This document shows, piece after piece, positions 23,119 through 34,193 of a stretch of DNA of 64,000 nt (the stretch's first letter is position 1; each line of letters opens with the position of its first letter). A model generated the notes under the pieces. That model was given only the letters and a program-made list of their open reading frames with translations, was not told the DNA's origin and searched no databases. This DNA is from Dichomitus squalens LYAD-421 SS1 (Eukaryota > Basidiomycota > Agaricomycetes > Polyporales > Polyporaceae): NCBI RefSeq assembly GCF_000275845.1, contig NW_006766884.1:513976-577975 (forward strand). The letters run 5' to 3'. Position numbers and translations under genes: made by a program.

Positions 23119-24677
23119 TTAGCTCCTGTCATACGACCCTCTTTGCATGCCCGCGCGGATCATATCGAACTGCAGCTGCGTGATTCGTCCCTCTTGCACC
23201 CAGGAGCACAACCAGCTATCTCTGCTCTCCATGCCGAGGAACCCTCGGAGGGCGGCGACCTTGCTCATTTCGAAGTCTATGAACACAGTGAGGAGGGCTA
23301 ATTCGTTCAGGTGGAGGGAGTTGAGGATGGAGATAATTCCGTCAGGGTCCGTCTCGGGCTTCAGCTTGATTGCTTGCATGTCGCCGTCTGACTGGTACCG
23401 CGAAGCGATGGCGTCCTCGGTGATGTGCGTTCGGAGCAGACGTCCCTTGCAGCGGCTGAAAGTTGTGTCGACCTCGAACTGGGGGAGTCGGGCACGGGCC
23501 CTGGGCTCTGTGTACAGCTGGTGTGAGGAACAGACGTCAGATACCAGAAGAGCGGGAAAACCGGGGCATGCTCACGGATGCGGCTAGACCTGAGGTGGGA
23601 CGTGGCCTGAAGTTCCACGAACAGTCCGGAACTATCGTAGGCGAGGATGCTTCAGCTGCAGGTATCGCGCTGTAGCCCATCGAGACGGACGAGAAAGCGC
23701 GCTCTGTGGTCGAGTTCTGAGGTTCACGGAGAGTCGCCTCTGGGGTACATGACATCACGACCTGCCATGTCATTGGATCAGTATTGGTGGCGTGCAATGG
23801 CAGGCTCAGACGCGGAAAGCGCAAACCTTGTACTGCGACCAATTCCCCAGCCCACTTCTGTTCCTATCCTGGCGAAGGTCGGACTTCCTCCGCCGGTGCT
23901 CACAGACGATGTACCAGACCGGCCACGCGTTCTGGTACGAGTGGATCAGAAAAGGGCGTCCTCGCTGCACCTATCAATCCTGGCTATCAGTGTCGGCCCA
24001 TGGTATAACTTGCAGTGCTAAAGGACTAACCATTCTCTCAAAGGCTGCCCAGGTAGCAGATGATCTGTTCACCCCGCGCATCTGAGCCTCGTTTTCATCG
24101 TATCGCTTCGCGACATACTCCTATCTCGGAAGGACCAGTGGTAAGTACTGTAGGAGTAGGGGGCTGAGAAAGAAACGGCTCAGGATGGGCTTACCACTAA
24201 TTCGCAGAAAAGATCCAGCTGCTCAGGAGTCCGCGATAGCTTCATAAAGCTGGCCATACTACCGGTGGACGTAGTTGGACGGTACCGCGTAACAAGCCGG
24301 GCGGGAACTGGTGGCCGAGGGACTCCGAGAGTACATCTGTTTGGTTCTACTTTCCTTCCCCGAGGCATCGAATGATGTATTTTGGGCGAGTCGTCGGGAA
24401 CAGAGGCTTCAGAATGGCAAGGGACGGGGATTTGGGCAGCGGGATACTGCAGCACCTACGGACATGCGTTCATAACTGTATTGGAAGCCATATCACGTGG
24501 CGAGACGGCGATGTTGGAGTCCAGAATTGACATACTTAGGCCGGGATGAGGACAAGTGAGGACGAGTCCAACGTTGGCAGAGTCCGTACAGCCACCGACG
24601 CGCCGCGTCAATGGGCACGTGTCCGTGTTCGCCGTGTGATCACTCATTTTGCCATGGAGTCGCGCTTCCTTACCCAC
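23119..24677 (-). CDS. Unrecognised family, copy B
   Basis: A multi-exon minus-strand gene homologous to copies A and C, with no domain I know. N-terminal exon: MGKEARLHGKMSDHTANTDT followed by Cys; the start could also be the Met at 24647. Next exon: a Pro-rich linker with PRGRKVEPNRCTL, then MASFMKLSRTPEQLDLFCEL ending at an intron. Then EYVAKRYDENEAQMRGVN, then RPFLIHSYQNAWPVWYIV with CEHRRRKSD following. Last exon: YTEPRARARLPQFEVDTTF, DGIISILNSLHLNELALLTV, ALRGFLGMESRDSWLCSWVQ and EGRITQLQFDMIRAGMQRG before the stop at 23119. Every block found in C has an intact counterpart here. B lies head-to-tail with C on the same strand, suggesting tandem duplication. Function is unknown. Confidence 0.6.
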
Positions 24678-24936
24678 TCATATATGGTACTATCAGTTAC
24701 CCCGAGTCCTTTGAGGCATTGGCAACATGAGCACTATCTCGTCCTGAGCCGGTCGTACGTCTAGACATTGCACGCGACAATAGAGTTGGAGCGCACTGAA
24801 GTTGACATCCGAACTCTTCAGTCTTGAATGTTGTTGCTATGTATACATGCGTGTTTGTCTAGATCACGTTGAACTATCCTACCTAGCTATGCGAAACTTA
24901 AGATGCTCGTGTTATCGTTCGTGTACTGAGGTCCTG

Positions 24937-25050
24937 TCATACAATCTTCTGCATGCCCGCGCGGATGATTTCGAACTGCAATTCCGTGATCCGCCCCTCT
25001 TTCACCCAGGAGTACAGCCACCTGTCTCTGCTCTCCATGCCGCTAAGTCC
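24937..25050 (-). pseudogene. Cut-off C-terminal end of family copy C
   Basis: Directly after the in-frame TGA at 25051-25053 the same frame continues as GLSGMESRDRWLYSWVKEGR and ITELQFEIIRAGMQKIV to a second stop at 24937-24939. This matches the intact end of copy B closely (MESRDSWLCSWVQEGRITQL). Confidence 0.7.
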
Positions 25051-26376
25051 TCAGAGGGTGACGGGGTCATTCACGCCCATGACCATGAACACAGGAAGGA
25101 GGGCTGGTAGGGCAGGGCTGAGAGAGTTAAGGAAGGCGAGGATCGAGTCTGGGTCCGACGCGGATTTATGCAGGCCACCGCAGCTCTGGGTGCCATTATA
25201 GTTTCTCGGGTTTGAGACAGAGTTGCCGGCGCCGGCGCTGCAGGGAGTGCTAGCTTCAGAAACCTGGAGGTGAGCGGGCAGCTCCTCCGTATACTGCTTG
25301 CCGTCGTCGTGCTAGTCAGCCATAGCAAGCCGCAATGGTGGCACGGAGTCTGCTCACGGATGCTGCTAAGCGTTGTCTCTCTTGGGGATGGCCCAGCGTA
25401 GGTCCTCGAGAATGGCGCCGCTGAGGAGAAGTTTGTGCGAGCTTCGATGCCTTGCCCTACATTGCATCTCAGCCAGTATTAAGAGCATGCACGGTAAAGT
25501 ATCAGGATGTGCGTACATACCATGTGTTTGGTCCAGTTGGACAAGCCGATCCCGCACTGAGGCGTGCGAGAATCTCTCCTTCTGATTCGATGTGCGTTGA
25601 CGATGCACTCGATGGGCCATGCGTCTTCATACCCGTCAATCAGCATCGGGTGCAGCTGTCGCACCTGTTCGTGTCATCAGATTCGTCTCTGAATCATTTT
25701 ACTGAGATAAGACTAACCTGTTCCCGGAAGGCCGGAGAGTCTGATCGTACACCGTGACCAAACATCTCATCCTTGTGCTTGTCATAAAGCTTGGCAACAT
25801 CCTCCTGATTAGGCAAAGACAAGCGGTCAGCATTCTAAGGACAGAGCTGCTTTCTGACGCAAGTGTCAGTAAGCCAACGTACCACGATCTGACAGTAACA
25901 ATCAAGCTGTTGCTGCGTGTGCGATAGTCCCATACGACTGGCTAGATTGTTGTCGGCCTTGCCTGGAACGAAGCTGGTAGGCCGTTTGCGCGGTTTGGGA
26001 ATGAGTGCCCTGTCGCCACTATAGCTGCTTGCTGAGATCGGAGGCATCGGATAGTCCTGGGGGCTCCTGGGAGGAGCAGCGTCGTAGGTAGGATCCGGAG
26101 GGGGGGAACGCTACCGGTCGATGGCGAGATACTGAGCAGCGGCGGAATGCATACGTGTCTCACATATGGATATTCGCAAGGGACTGTAAAGGAAGCGGAT
26201 ACACGTGTACATCCTGCCATGCTCGAGTCTAAGGAGCTGTACAGACTGAGATACGGATGAGAAACAGTGAGGAACACCTGAACTTTGGCGCGGACTCGGA
26301 GGGCCGCGTCCCGTGTGTAAGTACAGAGGCACGTGTCCGCGTCCTCCATGTGATCAAGCATTTTTGCGAAGCGCAT
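25051..26376 (-). CDS. Unrecognised family, copy C, ended by a premature stop
   Basis: Homologous to copies A and B. The start MRFAKMLDHMEDADTC at 26376 lines up with GKMSDHTANTDTC of copy B; an in-frame Met at 26532 lies inside the BUD23 gene and is less likely. Later exons: PISASSYSGDRALIPKPRKR, LASRMGLSHTQQQLDCYCQI, DVAKLYDKHKDEMFGHGV, QLHPMLIDGYEDAWPIECIV with NAHRIRRRD, then KQYTEELPAHLQVSEAST and DPDSILAFLNSLSPALPAL. The frame meets TGA (CTC TGA GGA) where copy B reads CTC CGA GGG, so the protein lacks the last 37 residues of the family. The truncated protein may be functional, or the gene may be decaying. The exon joins are partly inferred. Confidence 0.55.
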
Positions 26377-26468
26377 GTCTTGCCAGTTGCTACCCTCCGC
26401 CAATTTACGCCGTCTCACTCGTCCACAATCCCTACAGGTGACCCTTGTGGCACCGCACGCAGCACAAA

Positions 26469-27595
26469 ATGTCTCGTCCAGAGTTGGTCGCACCTCCTGA
26501 GATCGTATGCAACAATTGTGCATCATATTCACGGTGTGCTGAGGTTCACGTCTGAACTCTTGCAGTATTATGGAGACGTCGAGGCCAAGAAGTACACCAA
26601 CAAGTGCGTCCTTTGACCCTTCCGCCCTGCAGTTTGCATGAGTGATCGCGATGCAGCTCTCGCATACAACAGATCCAGGCCGACATGACCTACCGTGCCT
26701 TGGAGCTCCTTAATCTGCCTCCAGATGAGCCCGCCTTCCTCCTGGATATCGGATGTGGATCAGGTCTATCAGGTGAGATTTTGGACGAAGAGGGACACTT
26801 GTGGGCGGGGTTGGACATCGCTCCAAGCATGCTTGGTGAGTTTGTGCGTCCCGTCTGCACGCGCGGCGTTTGAAATCGTGGAAGAGGTCGCACTTGAGCG
26901 GGAAGTGGAGGGCGACTTGTTCCTGCAAGACATCGGCCAGGGCATCGGTTTCCGACCCGGAAGCTTTGACGGTGCCATCAGGTGGGTGCAGATCTTCGTT
27001 TTGCAGCATACGGCGATTCGACAACACGCTCCGACGTAGTATTTCTGTTCTGCAATGGCTCCTGAACGCCGAGACCTCACATCCAACATCCTCACCACCC
27101 CATCGCATCACCCGCTTCTTCACGACCCTCCACGCGGCTCTCAAGAACCCCTCACGAGCTGTCCTCCAGTTTTACCCCACCTCCGACGACCAGATCCAGC
27201 TCATCACGTCTATCGCACAAAAGGCCGGGTTTGGTGGAGGCATCGTAGTCGATTATCCAAATTCCAAGAAGGCAAGGAAGGTGTTCCTGTGCCTCTTCGT
27301 CGGAGGCGGTGGTGGGGGCCAGCAGGTACCGAAGGGGCTGGAGGGCGAGGAAGAAGATGAGGGTAGAGTGCAGTTTGAGAAACGGAGAGAACGGCTAAAG
27401 GCAAAGAGTGGCGGGAAGCGCAAGAATATTAAGGACAAGGACTGGATATTGAAGAAGAAGGAGGTATGTTTGCCTGAGTTCTCGCACGCCTGCGCTTGCG
27501 CTCACGTAGCTCGAAAGCTTTATCGTCAACGAGGAAAGGAAAGCGTACCTAACGACTCAAAATATACGGGCCGCAAGCGGAAGCCGGTCTTTTAG
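26469..27595 (+). CDS. BUD23: 18S rRNA (guanine-N7) methyltransferase BUD23
   Basis: An S-adenosylmethionine-dependent enzyme that methylates a guanine of 18S rRNA and helps 40S subunit maturation in the nucleus. The start [12 protein letters not shown] is followed by an intron and [12 protein letters not shown], the usual family N-terminus. The SAM-binding motif is [13 protein letters not shown], then [13 protein letters not shown]. Downstream are [48 protein letters not shown] and [20 protein letters not shown]. The C-terminal BUD23-specific tail is [14 protein letters not shown], then [20 protein letters not shown] and KRKPVF. A Gly-rich, acidic loop ([20 protein letters not shown]) is inserted in the C-terminal part. 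It starts only 92 bases from divergent copy C. Confidence 0.92.
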
Positions 27596-27701
27596 GCTCG
27601 CTCTCACTCTCCGTCAGTTTCTTCATGGCCCAGCATGCACTCTGTAGCAGCATACCTAACTTATTACTGCAAATGAAGTCTATTAGATTGTATATGTACT
27701 T

Positions 27702-29417
27702 TTACTGCACCTGCGCTGGTGGCTGTCTCGCCACGAACAGTGTCCTCACGTCCCTGACGGCTTCTCGCGCGTTGCTCCGGATGAAAAGCCCCTGCAGCGC
27801 GGCCATGCTGATTTTCTTGCTCTCCGTCGCTTCCTCTTCCACGAGCCGCTCCACCTCATCCGCCAACTCGCGCAGCTGACTCTCAGGCACGCGTTCCCAG
27901 CCCTCCAGTGCCCGTCCCTGTGCCTCCTGCGCGACGACTCCGGACTCGCTCTCTGCGCTGTCATCCCTGCCATAGAACCTCTCAAAGAGCCGCCGCGCCT
28001 GCTTTGGCGTAGCGTCGTCGATGAGCGCCGCGAGGTCTACGCGCCCCGGACGGATCAGCGCAGGGTCGAGCCGCTCGGGATGGTTCGTGGTCATGAAAAT
28101 AATGCGCTCCTCTCCAGAAGCCACGCCGTCGAGCGCGTTGAGGAAGCCGGAGAAGGTGACGGATGACTGGTAGCCGTCCTCGCTCGTCTGGACGCGCCTG
28201 TTGAACGCGGCGTCGATGTCCTCGATGAGGACGAAGGAGCGCTCGGGGGTATTCGAAAGGAGGTGGATGAGCTTGTCATCGGCGAGGCCGCGCTCGGAGA
28301 GGTTGAGGACGCAGATGTCGTAGTTAAGCGCGCCGGCGAGGGCTTGGATGTACGAGGACTTGCCCGAGCCGGGCGGGCCGTGCAGGAGGTAGCCGCGGCG
28401 GTAGGGTATACCTGGTCTACGCTGTTAGCGTGCAAGCTGGCGCAATATACGTCGGAGGACGCACCTCGATCTGCATACCACTGTCGCCGTTCCAAGAACG
28501 CTTTTACGTCTGCCTCAATCTTCTCCGCCACACCTTCCTCGAGGACAACACTCCCAAGCGGTCGTTTCCGCCTGGGCTGGCCAAACGGTTTCCATTCGAT
28601 GCCCCAAGGAATGTTAATGACCAATTTGCCCTCCTGACCGCGCATAGCCATATCGCGCGCTTCAGCAAGCAATTGCGTGAAGACCCCTCTGTCTCTTGAC
28701 AAAGTCGTGATGGTGATCGTCTCCCAAGGCATCCCCGTCATGAGATTCGGCGACTTAGTCTCCCTGTCCCGCTTCACCTGCATCCATACACTCTGATAGC
28801 GCAGATAGTGCGTCCCGGGAGCCGCGACGAGCTTAAACAATACCGACGCGCTGCCGTTCTTGCGCTGCTCCTGGAGCGTCTGCACCCCGAGCTGGTGGCT
28901 CCGCATCCACGGGGAAGAGGAGCGGAACAGCGCGGACCACGGAGCGGCGCCGGCGTGGGTGCGTGCGGACTGGACGGCCATCCATGCGAGGAAGTAGTCG
29001 TATGCGGGGTCCTTGTTGTTCATCTCGAGCGAGACGAGCATTTGTCTGCGGAGGGCGGTCGCGGCGAGCATGGTGCCTCGGCGAAGGAAGGTCAAGGCGA
29101 CGCCGACGCCCTAGCGGGGATATGGGAGGACCTTGAGGGTCTAACGATGGAATACTTTGAGAGGGGAAGCGTACCATGATACCGAACCCGGCCTGGAAGT
29201 AGGGGCTATGCTTCACGACAACTCTTCAGCACTAGAGGGCATGTGCAAAGGGCGCTACGCACTTGTCACTGAGCAATCCCGAAAGGAACGAGCCGCCATT
29301 GTGGCCGGAGGGAACTGCAGGAGCCGTGAGGCTAGAATTGTTGGACGGAGCGAGATGCTCGACGCTTAGTCCTGACTTTGTGTGCTGTACTGCGCTGAGC
29401 GGTTCTTGACCGACCAT
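27702..29417 (-). CDS. BCS1: Mitochondrial chaperone BCS1 (AAA ATPase)
   Basis: BCS1 is an inner-membrane AAA ATPase that inserts the folded Rieske Fe-S protein into respiratory complex III. The N-terminus ([17 protein letters not shown] ... SFLSGLLSD) joins over two short introns to [13 protein letters not shown] and [20 protein letters not shown], the membrane-anchor and import region. The BCS1-specific domain follows ([40 protein letters not shown]). The AAA domain has Walker [13 protein letters not shown], Walker [12 protein letters not shown] and sensor/arginine region [20 protein letters not shown]. The C-terminus ends [14 protein letters not shown]. The first exon and start are inferred from splice signals and could extend further upstream. 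Confidence 0.9.
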
Positions 29418-29724
29418 GGCGAGGTACGTGACGTCGCAACTCGCGACCCACAAGTCAAGAGCAGTAAGGTAGCAGTCCCGGTTCTTCCGTAAAGTCTGTT
29501 CTCTTGAGAAGTCGAGATACGAGGAAAGCGTGCACAGAGCAAGAGGTAGGAATGTCGACACAGCAGAGGGCCGCAGCATGCGACAACTTGGTGGGCGCCT
29601 GGACGCGTCAAGCGGCGGCATTTCCATAAAGGGCAGGAACCCGCGAGGTCATTCAGACGCGACTTGGGCGCGCGTTTTTCGCCCCTCCTCCCGCCATCTC
29701 TGTCTGCCACTCCCGCGCGCATCC

Positions 29725-31800
29725 ATGGCACACAGGCACTCTACCGTCGCAGAGGCCTACACGATACTTGGCCTTGAACAGGTAAGCATGTCGGGCATCT
29801 TGACGCAGCGCTGGCTAAATGTAATCCCGGAAATATCGGAACAGGACGCGTCGCTCGAAGTCGTGAAGACGACATACAAGCAGGTCAGACGCGTATTTCC
29901 CCGCATACACGGCCTCCAGCTGATATCTTTGTGATGCTGCTTACAGCTCGCACTCAAGACGCATCCAGACAAGAATCCTGATGATGCGGACGCGACTGCC
30001 CAGTTTCAAAAGATTAGCCAGGCATACAACACTCTCGTGAGGCACCTTGATCGCTCGTCCGCACCATCCCATGGCCACTCGCACGGGCACTACCATCCGT
30101 TCGGCTACGACGACGACGACGATTATGACGATGAGTACGACTACGACTACGAGGATGAGGACTACGATGACTACGAGGATGATTATGAAGATATGGAGTT
30201 CTACAGGTCGGATCCAATAAGCGAGTACTACGGATGGCGACTGACTTGGGATGCGAAACAGGTATCTGTTCGAGGAGTTGTTGAGGGGACGCGCAAGTCG
30301 TTTTGCCCATGCGCGTAAGTCCGCCATCTACCTCTGCGTCTGATATATGCCTTCACGATTGTTCAGAATATCACCGTCATCACCCCCATAATCATCGCCC
30401 CCCAAGCCCTCCAGAGACTCCCGAACAGTATTCTGCGCGCCTGCGTAAGCAGGTCGAGGAGCAGGAGAAGGCGGCAGAACGTCGTGCTCGTGACGAAGCC
30501 GGCCGCAAGGCCGAGCAAGAACGGGAACGCGAGCAGGGTAGGTTGTCGGTCCACCGAACCTTCGTCGTATCATTGTCTTATTGGACGTCTCCAGAACGCC
30601 GTGAGGCGGAGAAACGACAGCGTCAGAAGGCGTCAGCTAAGAAGGCATCTGCCGAGGCCTCACGCAAGACCGCAGAGGAAAAGGCAAGGGCTCAACAAGA
30701 GCAACTGCAGACGATCCGTTCACAGATCTTCGCTGCCGCGCGGAAAAACGATGCTGCAGCTGTCAAGAAAGGGGTCTGGGAGCAGAACGTGGACGCCGCC
30801 GGGGGCGAGATCCGTAAGGGCTCCGAAGCTTTCGTGAAGACTCAGCCCGCGGATCCGAAGGAGACCCTGCTGCATATTGCGGCGAAGAACGGCGACGTTG
30901 ACCTCGTAGAATGGCTGGATTCACATAGTAGGTGGTCTACTGCTCTTATATCGCCGCTCGATGACCCTAGATTCTCGCCGGTCAGGTGCGGAGCCCGAAG
31001 AACGTAACGGCGAAGGCATGACGGCATTTCATATTGCCTTGCAGGGTGGTAATGCCAAGATAGTCAATCACTTCTTTGAGAACTACTCGCCTAAGGACGG
31101 AGATCATGAAGGCATCTACCACTCTCCCGAGTCCAAGTCAAACCTCCATCTAGCCCTTGACAGCAAGGAGCCAGAGGTCGTGTGGCTCGTGCTCGAGAAG
31201 AAGCTCTATACCAAGGAAGAGAGGGATGCCGCTTGGGACATAGTCCAGAGCAAGAAGTTCAAGTCGAGCATCTCACCCACTGATAAGCACGTCGAGTTTG
31301 TCAACCTCTTCGCCACTTACGGTGGCTACTCCCTGGACAAGCCTGTGCCTGCTCCAGAGTGCTCCTCCGTCACCGAACCTGTTTCTTCTTCGCCGCAGTC
31401 TCCCCGTGTCAACAGCGGCGGATTCCGTCGACAGAATGGACGGCCGCCCCGCCCTATCGTTCGAGTGGATGACTCCCGTTCGCATACCGCCTCGCCCGTC
31501 TCCGCCGTCTCCGAACATCCTCAAACACCGCAGTCTGCAACGTCCACAAATAGTCAGCGTGGCTTCCGCGGCCAACATTATCACCGTGGCTCCTACCGTC
31601 CACATCAGCAATTCCATGGACATAAATCTGACCCGGCATCCCCAATCGACGCGGGAACTTACCAGCAGGATGGTGCACCTGGTCAACAAGCTTTCAATGG
31701 CCACCGCGGCCGCGGTCGTGGGCGAGGCCAGCTCCGTGGGCGCGGTCGAGGAAGGGGCCGTGGGGAGCCCTCTGTACAGTCTGCACCTGCCGCCGCTTGA
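29725..31800 (+). CDS. J-domain protein with ankyrin repeats and RG-rich tail
   Basis: A probable Hsp70 co-chaperone. The J domain spans three exons: AEAYTILGLEQ|DASLEVVKTTYKQ|LALKTHPDKNPDD, with the HPD motif intact after splicing. A His-rich stretch and a long Asp/Glu/Tyr tract (about 30106-30200) follow. Then come YLFEELLRGRASRFAH, a long charged coiled coil (KQVEEQEKAAERRARDEAGR; EAEKRQRQKASAKKASAEAS) and ankyrin-like repeats (KETLLHIAAKNGDVDLVEWL; MTAFHIALQGGNAKIVNHFF; SNLHLALDSKEPEVVWLVLE). The tail is disordered and ends in RG repeats (HRGRGRGRGQLRGRGRGRGR), typical of RNA binding. The combination is unusual. The start MAHRHSTVAEA fits a J protein. Confidence 0.82.
30107..30200 (+). 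repeat. Asp/Glu/Tyr-coding low-complexity tract
   Basis: Imperfect GAC/GAT/GAG/TAC repeats encode an acidic run with tyrosines inside the J-domain protein. It is likely slippage-prone. Confidence 0.7.
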
Positions 31801-32292
31801 TTCCCATGATCGTCCTCATTTCGCCCTCTCTGATCCGTACACGCTAGTATATCACTCTCGAATACCCGTGTCGACTCTATGGGCCTTCCATCCACCCGTG
31901 TCACCCAGCTTGGTATCATGAATCCTCTTAATCGTAATGTCGTCACATTTGGTTTCTCTATCCCCTAAATCCATCATCCACTCTGCATCCCTCCATTCGC
32001 ATGTAGTGTTCCGCCTTAGCTAGCACTTAGTCATAGACTGCACCACCGCTCCTGCATATGACCAGTCCCTGTTCCCGTGCATTGCTGGTAGCTACTACCA
32101 CTGTACCATACGTAGCCTCTTGGCAATTCTGTCTGTAATTCACTTACATCATGTCCGTCAACTCTAGTTTCATCAGTCACCTATAGGAGCTCCTCTTTCC
32201 CTTGACTCGGGTTTGTTGTTTCAGGCGAGAAGGTGGGAACCTCACTTTGAGAGGAGAAACAATGACATGGCGACATCTCTCCACATGAGGGA
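31801..32292. other. Convergent intergenic region
   Basis: 3' regions of the J-domain gene (plus) and the AsnRS gene (minus). No further gene or repeat was seen. Confidence 0.5.
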
Positions 32293-33907
32293 CTACAAGA
32301 GCATCCGCCCCACCCATCTCGGCATCGCAATGCACTCCCTCACGCTCTCGATCCCACTCATCCAGCTAATGAGCCTCTCAAAGCCGAGCCCAAACCCGCC
32401 GTGCGGCGCGCCGCCATACCTCCTCAAGTCCAGATACCACCCATAGTCCGACTTGTCCAACCCATGCCTCTCCAACGCCTTCTCGAGCAGCCCCGCCCGC
32501 TCCTCGCGCAACGACCCACCGACCAGCTCGCCCATGCCCGGCACGAGCAGGTCGAAGCACGCAGCAGTCTGGCGGTCGGGGGCGCACCCGTCGTTCATGC
32601 GCATATAGAATGGCTTCATCGCTGCTGGGTAGTCCGTGACGAAGACGGGCCCGCGGGCGTGCTGCTCTGCGAGCCAGCGCTCGTGCTCGCTCTGCAGGCC
32701 GCTGCCCCAGACGGGCGGGAAGACGAACGCGCCCGTCGCGGCGTGGTGCGCGGAAAGGATGTTGATCGCGTCGGTGTAGGTCAGGCGCGTCCAGGGTCTG
32801 GAGGCGGAGGCGTAGGAATGCAGTTCGTCGCGCCGGGCCTGGGCGGTTGCGGACGGGTGTTGTTTCCAGAGGGCGTCCATGTCCGGACTGGTCGAGTGTG
32901 TGCGAAGGACGTGTCGGATGGCGTTCTCGACGACGGTGCAGAGCTCATCGAGGGACGAGGTGAACGCCCATTCGGCTTCGAGCATCCAGAATTCGGCGAG
33001 GTGGCGTGAGGTTTGGGAACGCTCCGCGCGGAAGCATGGGGAGAGGGTGTATACTCGCGAGAGGGCTGTTGCGACGGCTTCTAGATGGAGCTGGGATGAT
33101 ACCGTAAGGTATGCTGGGTGATTGAAGTAATCTGAAGGTTTCGCGTCCGAGGACGGCGGAGAAGCGGACCGAGACGAAGGCTCTGAACTTGAAGGTGCGA
33201 TGCGAAAGGTTTCGCCAGCCCCCTCACAGTCGTTGGACGTTATTATGGGGGTGTGTACATGTATGAAGCCAATATCCTGCCTGTAATGAGATTGAACGTC
33301 CGACGAGAGCAGAGGGAGACCCACCTCAAAGTAGTTGTGTATAGCTCTAGTTGTCGAGTCACGCAATCGTAGCATGGCGCCGATCTCTCGTGTTCGTGCG
33401 CGCAGATGACAGTGGTCTCTGAGGTACTCAACTGTCAAGGCCTGCTTCTGCATCGGATATGTCTGCAGTGAATTAGCATTTGAATGGCAGCATCGGCAAC
33501 GCGACGAGACGTACTTCTGGGTCACATTCTCCAAGTACCTCTGCCTCCGCTACCTGGAGCTCCTTAGCCTGACCAGCACCCCGACTGTCAACTAACTCTC
33601 CGCGTAATTTTACGCTTGCGCCATTAGTCAACCTACACCAAACGACGAGTCAATATGTGTTCACAACATCGACCTGATTCTCGACATACTGTTTAGCGAG
33701 ATTTATATCTGTGAAGACAGCCTGCAGACCAGGTTCGGAAGAGCCATCGGTGATCACCGCGAAAGCGACCTTCTTCTGCCTCCGGATGGACTTTACCCAG
33801 CCGTTGACGTGTATCGCAGGAGCATATGTAGATGGAGGAGCTGCGAGGAGCTGCCGGATGGTCGGCGGGAGAGACGCGCTGGTGGACAAGAACCGGCGAG
33901 CGAGCAT
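32293..33907 (-). CDS. SLM5: Mitochondrial asparaginyl-tRNA synthetase
   Basis: A class II aminoacyl-tRNA synthetase charging tRNA-Asn. The N-terminus MLARRFLSTSASLPPTIRQL looks like a mitochondrial presequence. The OB-fold anticodon-binding part is HVNGWVKSIRRQKKVAFAVI. Introns follow, joining TNGASVKLRGELVDSRGAG, then TYPMQKQALTVEYLRDHCHL. The catalytic core has FIHVHTPIITSNDCEGAGET, AYLTVSSQLHLEAVATALSR, class II motif 2 as CFRAERSQTSRHLAEFWMLE, and motif 3 as GGFGLGFERLISWMSG. The end is CIAMPRWVGRMLL. The AsnRS rather than AspRS call rests on the overall block pattern. Length is about 500 residues. Confidence 0.88.
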
Positions 33908-34193
33908 CGTCGCCGTGCACCGAAATTCAGAAGCGCCCAGAGCGCGTCATCATCTGCGCGTTCGTGTCTCTCCGAGAAAGGCAGGTGGTGTATTCGCAGA
34001 CGTCTCTCCGAGCCATCCTCCACCTCGGAAAAGCCGGCTAGCCATGGGGGCCATGATGTCACTTCAGCCACATGCAATGCTCTGGATGGCATATAACGGC
34101 ACAACTAAGGATGTCGGCCTTTCACAGCTCATCTCATCGACTTGCTACATATCATTCGTCTTTTGAACACTCTCACTAACCCTCACGACTATC

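Noticed and set aside
26377..26532. N-terminal extension of copy C with a CxxC...CxxC pattern
   Set aside because: It looks zinc-finger-like (CAACGATRVTCRDC) but overlaps the BUD23 start region, and copy B has no counterpart. The shorter start aligns with B.
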